Origin: Andreprevotia sp. IGB-42
GTDB taxonomy: Bacteria; Pseudomonadota; Gammaproteobacteria; Burkholderiales; Chitinibacteraceae
Direction: 5' to 3'
Length of the DNA: 64,000 nt
NCBI RefSeq assembly: GCF_009848685.1
Contig: NZ_WXTX01000004.1
Location: 337,172 to 401,171, forward strand
In this document: in pieces, positions 57,777 to 64,000 of the stretch
Layout: the number at the start of each line of letters is the position of its first letter
How positions within the stretch are numbered: position 1 is the stretch's first letter
Position numbers and translations under genes: made by a program
The notes under the pieces: generated by a model
Database searches by the model: none
What the model was told of the DNA's origin: nothing
Seen by the model: the letters and a program-made list of their open reading frames with translations, nothing else

Positions 57777-58849
57777 GACGGGTCGAACCTCCGCATAGCG
57801 AGACCACATGCAATTAATAAAGAAGGTGCATCCAGCTGGATCTGCTTGCCACGGACCTTGCCGGTTGCCATGCCGAAGAACGGGTTGGCGCGCATGGTGC
57901 TGGGCACCTGTGCACGACTCGATACCGCTTCGTCAAGGCCATGAATTGCGCTACAACCGCCGGCGAGCAGGATATGATCGACGGAGTTGTAGTTGCTCGA
58001 TGTATAGAAGAACTGCAGCGAGCGGGAAATTTCCAGTGCCAGCGTATCCATGAAGGGTTGCAGCACTTCAGGCTCGTAGTTTTCCGGCAAGCCACCGAAA
58101 CGCTTGGCCTGCTCCGCTTCATCACCGGACATGTTGAACTTGCGCTGGATTTCCTGGGTCAACTGGTTACCAGCGTAGCCCTGATCACGGCTGTAGATCG
58201 ATTGGCCATCCTTGAAGATGTTCATATGCATGGCTGTTGCGCCGATATCGACCACTGCAACAATCTGGTTTTCACCCTGATTGGGCAGTTGCGGACGCAT
58301 CAGCTCAAACGCGGCCTGGGTCGCATAGGATTCGACATCAACCACAATGGCTTTCAGCCCGGCCGCCTCGATGACGGCAACCCGCTCATCCACCTTTTCT
58401 TTCTTGGCGGCGGCGATCAGCACTTCCGATTCGTCCGGCACGGCCGGAGAGGGGCCAAGCACCTGGAAGTCGAGGTTGACTTCATCCAGCGAGAACGGGA
58501 TGTACTGGTTGGCTTCGGTCTCGACCTGGGTTTCCAGCTCACGCTCGGTCAGGTCACCGGGCACGAGGATCTTCTTGGCAATGACGGACGCAGCCGGCAA
58601 CGCGATCGATACGTTCTTGACCTTGGAGCCAAGATGACGCCATGCACGTTTGACTGCTTCGGCCACCACATCATGGTTCGCAATATTGCCATCGGTGACA
58701 GCATCCTTGGGCAAGGATTCGATCACGTAGCGCTCGAGGCTGTAGTTACGCCCGGTTTGCCCAAGTTCGACCATCTTCACGGCCGAGGAGCTGATATCAA
58801 CTCCAATCAGCGGTGGAGCCTTAGGCTTGAGAAAGTCGAGGTTCAACAC
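57773..58849 (-). CDS. pilM: Type IV pilus ATPase-like protein PilM
   Basis: 358-aa actin-like cytoplasmic protein: LIGVDISSSAVKMVELGQ (phosphate 1 motif), VVDIGATAMHMNIFKDG (phosphate 2 region) and LLAGGCSAIHGL (adenosine). It anchors PilN. GTG start at 58849 with AAGGA 6 bp upstream. First gene of pilMNOPQ-aroKB. A small inverted repeat GCTACG/CGTAGC (58893-58910) lies in its leader. Confidence 0.97.
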   Translation of the reverse strand: MLNLDFLKPKAPPLIGVDISSSAVKMVELGQTGRNYSLERYVIESLPKDAVTDGNIANHDVVAEAVKRAWRHLGSKVKNVSIALPAASVIAKKILVPGDLTERELETQVETEANQYIPFSLDEVNLDFQVLGPSPAVPDESEVLIAAAKKEKVDERVAVIEAAGLKAIVVDVESYATQAAFELMRPQLPNQGENQIVAVVDIGATAMHMNIFKDGQSIYSRDQGYAGNQLTQEIQRKFNMSGDEAEQAKRFGGLPENYEPEVLQPFMDTLALEISRSLQFFYTSSNYNSVDHILLAGGCSAIHGLDEAVSSRAQVPSTMRANPFFGMATGKVRGKQIQLDAPSLLIACGLAMRRFDPS

Positions 58850-59015
58850 GAATTTCCTTATAAAATATGGTGATAGGGCAATTCATTACCAAGCTACGTT
58901 AGATCGTAGCAGCGCGCCATGCTCCATGTAAAGCAAGCTAGTCAATAGCCTAGTTTTTTGCAACAACAACGCTTTAGCGTAAATTACGGCAAGCCCGTTT
59001 ACCGACATCAAGCCA

Positions 59016-61322
59016 ATGACCAAACGCATACTGTTAATCGTAACCGGAACGCTCGCCGGCCTCTTATTACTCATTGCCGGCCTGATTCTATTCGCGGTAC
59101 TGATCAACTATCCACGCCTGCCTTCTCTGGAGGCTTTGACCGATTACCGCCCCAAAATGCCATTGCGCGTCTATACCTCGGATGCCGTGCTGATCGGCGA
59201 ATTCGGCGAGGAACGGCGCGCATTCACGCCCATCGATCAGGTGCCGGTCCTGATGAAACAGGCGCTGCTGGCCGCGGAAGACGAACGATTCTATCAGCAT
59301 GGTGGCATCGATTATCTCGGCGTGCTACGGGCAATGGCGGGCAACGTGCTTTCCGGCCATTCGCAGTCCGGTGCCAGCACAATTACCATGCAGGTGGCGC
59401 GCAATTTCTATCTTTCCAACGAAAAAACGTTTACACGAAAATTTAACGAAGCCTTATTGTCTTTCAAGATTGAACATAATTTGTCCAAGGACCAAATCCT
59501 TGAGCTGTACATCAATCAAATCTATCTGGGCCAGCGCGCGTATGGTTTCAGTTCCGCCGCACAGACTTATTTCGGCAAGGATCTGAAACAGCTGACGATC
59601 GCCGAGTATGCAATGCTTGCCGGCTTGCCCAAGGCACCGTCAGCTTACAACCCGGTAGTCAATCCCAAGCGTGCCGCCTTGCGCCAGCAATACGTGCTGC
59701 GCCGCATGCACGAGCTGCGCTTCATCGACGACGCGCAATATGCCGCCGCCCAGCAGGAGCCGCTGCAACTCAAGCGCAGCCGTCAGGAATATGCGGTTCA
59801 TGCTGATTATGTGGCGGAAATGGTGCGCCAGATGATGACGGAGCGTTACAAGGAAGCGACCTATACCCAGGGCTTCAAGGTCTACACCACGCTCAATAGC
59901 CAGCAGCAGGAAGATGCTTACCAGGCATTACGCCAGGGTTTGCTCGATTATGACCAGCGCCACGGCTATCGTGGCCCGGAAGGTTTTATCGATGAAAACT
60001 TACTGGCCCCGGGCAAGGAAGAAGGTCTGGATGACGCCCTGGCAGAGATCAAGGAAGCCGATGATCTGATCCCGGCCATCGTGCTGGGTGCGTCGGCCAA
60101 CAAGGTTCAGGTGTATCAGAAAGGCGGCGTACGTACGGAAATCGCCGCGGACGGCCTCAAGTTTGCCCGCAGCGCGCTGTCAGAAAAGGCCCCGCCAGCC
60201 AGCCGTATCCGCCCAAGCGCCATTGTGCGTGTACGCCTGACCGACAAAGGCTGGGCCATCACGCAGCTGCCGCAGGTCGAAGGTGCATTTGTGGCAATTG
60301 ATCCACAAAATGGCGCACTGCGTGGCCTGGTTGGTGGCTTTGACTTCAACCGCAATCACTTCAACCATGTCACCCAGGCATGGCGCCAGCCGGGTTCCAG
60401 CTTCAAGCCATTCATTTATTCCGCTTCGCTCGAGCGGGGCGTTACCCCCGCCACGCTGATCAACGATGCACCGCTGGTCATCGATCCGGGCCAGGTGGGC
60501 GGGCAGAAATGGGAGCCGAAAAACTTCGATGGCCAGTACTCGGGCATGACCTCGGTACGCAACGCGCTCACGCTATCCAAGAACCTGGTATCCATCCGCA
60601 TCCTGCAGGCCATCGGCACCGATTTTGCGCAGCAACACATCACGCGCTTCGGCTTCAGCCCCAAGCAGCACCCGGCCTATCTGACCATGGCGCTGGGCGC
60701 GGGCAGCGTTACGCCGCTGCAGATGGCCGAGGGCTATTCGGTGTTTGCCAATACCGGCTACCGCGTGCATTCGTATTTTGTCGATCGTATCGAGGATGCA
60801 CGTGGCAAGGTGCTGGCCAAAACCCAGCCTGAAATCGCCGGGCAATCTGCCAAGCGCACACTGGATGCACGCAATGCTTTCGTGATGACCAGCATGATGC
60901 AGGACGTCGTACGCTTCGGTACCGCGGCACGCGCCAACCGCGCGCTTGGCCGCCCGGATCTTGCCGGCAAGACCGGCACCACCAATGATACCAACGATGC
61001 CTGGTTTGCCGGCTTCCAGCCCAGCCTGGTCGCCATTGCCTGGGTGGGCTTCGATCAGCCGCGCTCGCTGGGCGGGCGTGAAACCGGCGGCGCTGCAGCG
61101 CTGCCGATCTGGATCAATTTCATGAGCAAGGCACTGCGCAACGTGCCGGTTTACCAGTACCCTGTGCCTGAGGGTGTCAGCGCCCAGACCATCGAAGGCG
61201 AGAAGGGTAGCTTTACCGAATATTTCTTCAGCGAGTTCACGCAAACCAACCCAGAATTAGGATTGGGAAGTGGTGGAGGCGTCAGCCAGCCGCTGGATGA
61301 GATCAAGGATCAGTTGTTCTGA
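59016..61322 (+). CDS. ponA: Penicillin-binding protein 1A
   Basis: 768-aa bifunctional peptidoglycan glycosyltransferase/transpeptidase. One N-terminal membrane helix. GT51 motifs: EDERFYQHGGID, GASTITMQVARNFYLSN, GQRAYGFSSAAQTYFGK. Transpeptidase motifs: SSFK in QPGSSFKPF, SKN in TLSKNLVSIR, KTGTT. Divergent from pilM, a widely conserved arrangement. No clear ribosome site before ATG 59016. Confidence 0.97.
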   Translation: MTKRILLIVTGTLAGLLLLIAGLILFAVLINYPRLPSLEALTDYRPKMPLRVYTSDAVLIGEFGEERRAFTPIDQVPVLMKQALLAAEDERFYQHGGIDYLGVLRAMAGNVLSGHSQSGASTITMQVARNFYLSNEKTFTRKFNEALLSFKIEHNLSKDQILELYINQIYLGQRAYGFSSAAQTYFGKDLKQLTIAEYAMLAGLPKAPSAYNPVVNPKRAALRQQYVLRRMHELRFIDDAQYAAAQQEPLQLKRSRQEYAVHADYVAEMVRQMMTERYKEATYTQGFKVYTTLNSQQQEDAYQALRQGLLDYDQRHGYRGPEGFIDENLLAPGKEEGLDDALAEIKEADDLIPAIVLGASANKVQVYQKGGVRTEIAADGLKFARSALSEKAPPASRIRPSAIVRVRLTDKGWAITQLPQVEGAFVAIDPQNGALRGLVGGFDFNRNHFNHVTQAWRQPGSSFKPFIYSASLERGVTPATLINDAPLVIDPGQVGGQKWEPKNFDGQYSGMTSVRNALTLSKNLVSIRILQAIGTDFAQQHITRFGFSPKQHPAYLTMALGAGSVTPLQMAEGYSVFANTGYRVHSYFVDRIEDARGKVLAKTQPEIAGQSAKRTLDARNAFVMTSMMQDVVRFGTAARANRALGRPDLAGKTGTTNDTNDAWFAGFQPSLVAIAWVGFDQPRSLGGRETGGAAALPIWINFMSKALRNVPVYQYPVPEGVSAQTIEGEKGSFTEYFFSEFTQTNPELGLGSGGGVSQPLDEIKDQLF

Positions 61323-61343
61323 GTTGAATCTTGCAAGGGGGCG

Positions 61344-61979
61344 ATGATGGGCAAGCATGCGGGTAGTGAACGTCAAGCAACGGCCTTACGATCGGAAATT
61401 GCCCATCAGGCCGCCCGGCTGATTGCCGAAGACCATGTGCTGGACTTCGCACAGGCCAAGAAGAAGGCGGCGCGGCAGCTCGGTGTGACGGAGGGCCGTG
61501 CGCTACCGTCCAACCAGGAGATAGAAAGCGCACTCGAAAGCTACCGCGCCATCTATCAGCCCGAGCATGGCCGGCATGTCGACCAGCTGCGCAGCAAGGC
61601 CATCGCGCTGATGCGCATGCTGGCCCAGTTCCAGCCCTATCTGACCGGCTCGGTGCTCTCTGGCATCGCCGGCCTGCATTCCGATATCAACCTGCTGCTC
61701 TACACCGATGATCCCAAGGCCATCGAGCTGTTCATGCTGAACCGGCAGATCGACTACCAGAATGCCGAACCGGACCCGGCACACCGCCATGCCGATTACC
61801 CGACACTGGTGGTGTGGTACGACGGCAGCGCAGTCAAGCTGCATGTGCGCCCGCTGGATGCGGAACGCAACAATCCCAAGCGCGAAGACCGCGAACGGAT
61901 GCGGCTGGATCAGCTGGAAGCGATGCTGGCCAGCGAAGCGGCGCAGGCTGGCGCTGATTTCGCGCTGCTGCCCGTCTGA
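61344..61979 (+). CDS. Nucleotidyltransferase-like protein of unknown role
   Basis: 211 aa. GSERQATALRSEIAHQAARL and LTGSVLSGIAGLHSDINLLL resemble a conserved betaproteobacterial family with a nucleotidyltransferase-like GS...DxD region (GSVLSG, SDINLLLYTDD). No activity has been established to my knowledge. AAGGGGGCG precedes ATG 61344 (a second ATG is at 61347). Lies 22 bp after ponA and probably shares its transcript. Confidence 0.75.
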   Translation: MMGKHAGSERQATALRSEIAHQAARLIAEDHVLDFAQAKKKAARQLGVTEGRALPSNQEIESALESYRAIYQPEHGRHVDQLRSKAIALMRMLAQFQPYLTGSVLSGIAGLHSDINLLLYTDDPKAIELFMLNRQIDYQNAEPDPAHRHADYPTLVVWYDGSAVKLHVRPLDAERNNPKREDRERMRLDQLEAMLASEAAQAGADFALLPV

Positions 61980-61989
61980 TCCAGCATCC

Positions 61990-62730
61990 ATGCAGCAACA
62001 CCCGTCGCTGGAGCCCATCCTGCTGCAGGACCCATCGCCCTATATGCTGAGCGATGCAGACGAAATCGCCTACCTGCTGACACAACTGACCATGCAGCAT
62101 GATCCGCTTTGCCTGTACCCGTATCTGCGGCGGGAGCCATTCTGCATCAGCACCCTGCTGGAAGCGGATGCTTGGCATGTGTATTTCGACCCGTCCAGCG
62201 TGCCGGAAACCAACCAGCGTTTCCTCAAGCATGGGTTGACCTGCGTCGGTACCGTCCAGCACGTGAAGATCCAGATTTCAGCACCCGAATGCGAAATGCA
62301 TGCGCATGCCGGCCGCCAGGCGCTACGCATTGACCGTCCCGCCGCAATCTTGCAGCTGCAACGCCGGGAAAACTACCGGCAGGAGGTCCCGGCGTCCGAA
62401 GCGTTCTACTGCATCGGCCGTGATGGTCAACGCTGGCCCGTGCATGACCTTAGCCAGGAAGGCATCGGCCTGCTGTACACAGGCAATCCTGCAGAGGTGA
62501 GTACAGGCTACGCGGCATTGCTTGATGGTGCCCAGCTCGACGTGCCCGGCATGGGCCTGCTGGACGTAGACCTGCAGATCCGCACCCGCCGGGAAATCAC
62601 CCTCAGGAGTGGACAACAAGCGACACGGCTGGGCTGTTGCTTCATCGATCTGCCCAGCAGATCCCGCGCTATCCTGTGCGGCTATCTCAACGCATTGCAG
62701 CGCAAGCGGCTTGCGCAGGGTAATGGATGA
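61990..62730 (+). CDS. YcgR-type PilZ-domain c-di-GMP receptor
   Basis: 246 aa. N-terminal YcgR domain, then PilZ: the RxxxR motif is RRENYRQEVP and the second motif is DLSQEGIG (D-x-S-xx-G). Such proteins slow the flagellar motor on binding c-di-GMP. Start at MQQHPSLEPILLQD; the open frame upstream to 61762 overlaps the preceding gene. ATGA overlap with nnr. Confidence 0.92.
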   Translation: MQQHPSLEPILLQDPSPYMLSDADEIAYLLTQLTMQHDPLCLYPYLRREPFCISTLLEADAWHVYFDPSSVPETNQRFLKHGLTCVGTVQHVKIQISAPECEMHAHAGRQALRIDRPAAILQLQRRENYRQEVPASEAFYCIGRDGQRWPVHDLSQEGIGLLYTGNPAEVSTGYAALLDGAQLDVPGMGLLDVDLQIRTRREITLRSGQQATRLGCCFIDLPSRSRAILCGYLNALQRKRLAQGNG

Positions 62731-64000
62731 AACCGCTCTATCCCGTCGCCACGCTGCGACAAATCGAGCATCAGGCTGGCGATCTCGATCTCATCAGCCG
62801 TGCCGGCGCGGCCAGTGCCGGCCATCTGCTGTCCTGCCTGCCGGATGCACACCATTTCAGCATCATGATGGGGCCAGGCAATAACGGGCAGGATGCACTT
62901 GCCTGCGCACGCCTGCTGCAGCAGGCAGGCAAACACGTCACGCTGCAGCTGCTACCCGGCAAGCCGGTATCCGCTGAGCTTGCCAACGAGTTTGCCGATA
63001 TCTCCAGCACCATGCCGCAACGCTGGGGCGATGTCATCGTCGATGGCCTGTTCGGCATCGGCTTCAATCGCGCCCTCGATACTGATACCTTGCACCTGCT
63101 GGCCAGCGCCAACCAGGCCAGTGCAATCCGCATCGCGCTGGATATTCCCAGCGGACTGGATGCGGATCTCGGCAGCGCCAGTCAGGACAGCTTCGTTGCC
63201 CATCAAACCCTGAGCTTCATCGCCGATAAACCGGGCTTCTATACCGCGCAGGGCCGCGACTATTGCGGCACCGTGCATACCTTCGACCTTGGTATCGCGC
63301 AGTTGCTACCTTCAGCCGATTTGCAGCTGATCAATCGGCGCAGCGACCTGCGCATGCTGCTACGCCCGCATGAAAGCCACAAGGGCAGTTACGGCACGGT
63401 AGCGGTAATCGGTGGGCAACGCGGCATGATCGGCGCCGCATTGCTGGCCGCTCGGGCCGCATTGCATGCTGGCGCCGGCAAAGTGCATGTCGGTTTGATC
63501 GACGCAGCGCTACAGGTCGATCCTGCCCAACCGGAATTGATGCTGGATGATGCAGCCAGCGTGCTCGGGCTGCCAGGCGTGGATGCCTATGTGATCGGTC
63601 CGGGGCTGGGCCGGGGTGAAGCAGCCAAATCCTGCCTGTTCACCGCATTGCAAAAAGGCCAGCCGCTACTGATCGATGCTGATGGACTCAACCTCATCAG
63701 TCAGGACAGCACGCTGGCCGAAGCGCTGGTTGCCCGGAAAGCGCCAACAGCACTGACGCCTCACCCTGCAGAAGCCGCACGCCTGCTGGCACGCAGCACA
63801 CAGGACATCCAGGCACGGCGTATCGATGCCGCGCGGCAGCTGGCTACGCAATCGGGTGCGGCCGTTGCGCTCAAGGGCTCCGGCACCGTGTGTTCGGATG
63901 GCACAAGCACCAGCATCAATGGCAGCGGCAATGCATTGCTCGCCAATGCCGGGCAAGGCGATGTACTCGGCGGCATTGCCGGCGCCTTGCTCGCGCAAGG
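62727..64000 (+). CDS. nnr: Bifunctional NAD(P)H-hydrate repair enzyme Nnr (partial)
   Basis: Runs off the window; 424 codons are visible. N-terminal epimerase (YjeF_N): FSIMMGPGNNGQDALACARL (the usual NNGGDG is NNGQDA here) and DGLFGIGFNRAL. C-terminal ADP/ATP-dependent dehydratase: HKGSYGTVAVIGGQRGMIGA, VIGPGLG, LIDADGLNL, LTPHPAEAARL and NAGQGDVLGGIAGAL at the edge. Repairs hydrated NAD(P)H. Start ATG 62727 overlaps the PilZ gene stop. Not predicted as an ORF with a stop because of truncation. Confidence 0.93.
   Translation, partial: MKPLYPVATLRQIEHQAGDLDLISRAGAASAGHLLSCLPDAHHFSIMMGPGNNGQDALACARLLQQAGKHVTLQLLPGKPVSAELANEFADISSTMPQRWGDVIVDGLFGIGFNRALDTDTLHLLASANQASAIRIALDIPSGLDADLGSASQDSFVAHQTLSFIADKPGFYTAQGRDYCGTVHTFDLGIAQLLPSADLQLINRRSDLRMLLRPHESHKGSYGTVAVIGGQRGMIGAALLAARAALHAGAGKVHVGLIDAALQVDPAQPELMLDDAASVLGLPGVDAYVIGPGLGRGEAAKSCLFTALQKGQPLLIDADGLNLISQDSTLAEALVARKAPTALTPHPAEAARLLARSTQDIQARRIDAARQLATQSGAAVALKGSGTVCSDGTSTSINGSGNALLANAGQGDVLGGIAGALLAQ

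Overview
The window is about 61-63 % GC by eye, densely coded, and looks like a chromosome segment of a betaproteobacterium. The order pilMNOPQ-aroK-aroB with ponA divergent, miaB-phoH-ybeY-corC-lnt, and sigma factor-ilvIHC-psd-pssA-leuA is typical of that class. A two-module chitin-binding (CBM5/12) secreted lyase hints at a chitin-associated member of Neisseriales (Chitinibacteraceae-like); this taxonomic placement is inference. I saw no rRNA, tRNA, CRISPR array, transposase or prophage genes.

Layout. 0-7.3 kb: a large HPII-type catalase (minus), then a plus-strand housekeeping run: small secreted protein, miaB, membrane protein, yecA-family, phoH, ybeY. 7.3-20.4 kb: a sulfur-acquisition island on the minus strand (cysA, cysW, cysT, sbp, then ssuF, ssuB, ssuC, ssuD, two tandem ssuA paralogues, ssuE), followed by a marR-emrB pair and a LysR regulator. 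This block separates ybeY from corC-lnt, which are usually adjacent. 23.0-28.4 kb: a putative lysine-degradation cluster (short DUF1338/HglS-like protein, two tandem periplasmic binding proteins, lysine 6-dehydrogenase-like protein, aminoadipate-semialdehyde dehydrogenase). 28.5-29.8 kb: a COG0523 zinc GTPase behind a perfect 16-bp Zur-like palindrome. 29.8-31.7 kb: RDD protein, DUF3106, DUF3619 and an ECF sigma factor (minus). 32.3-35.6 kb: ilvI-ilvH-ilvC.

35.7-46 kb is a second accessory block: a chemotaxis receptor, a copper-type bufferin operon (DUF2282 precursor, MNIO enzyme, DUF2063 partner, DoxX membrane protein, ECF sigma factor, zinc-finger anti-sigma), an Ala-rich orphan, a CBM5/12-PL14-like secreted enzyme, a LysR regulator and an NAD(P)-binding protein. 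It separates ilvC from psd, pssA and leuA. 46-53 kb: psd, pssA, leuA, DUF2069, a WrbA-like flavoprotein and yihY. 52.3-58.8 kb: aroB, aroK and pilQPONM (minus). 59-64 kb: ponA, a nucleotidyltransferase-like protein, a PilZ/YcgR protein and the start of nnr, which runs off the window.

The most unusual observations are: (1) leuA is read in one frame with an N-terminal helix-turn-helix domain, and a strong internal ribosome site lies exactly at the normal LeuA start, suggesting two products from one gene; (2) an intrinsic-terminator-like hairpin plus T9 run sits inside the first codons of aroK; (3) the complete bufferin operon with its own sigma/anti-sigma pair and an upstream palindrome; (4) a palindrome wrapped around a consensus -10 box immediately followed by a terminator upstream of miaB. 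Start codons were chosen by ribosome-site spacing and family N-termini; none is experimentally confirmed.
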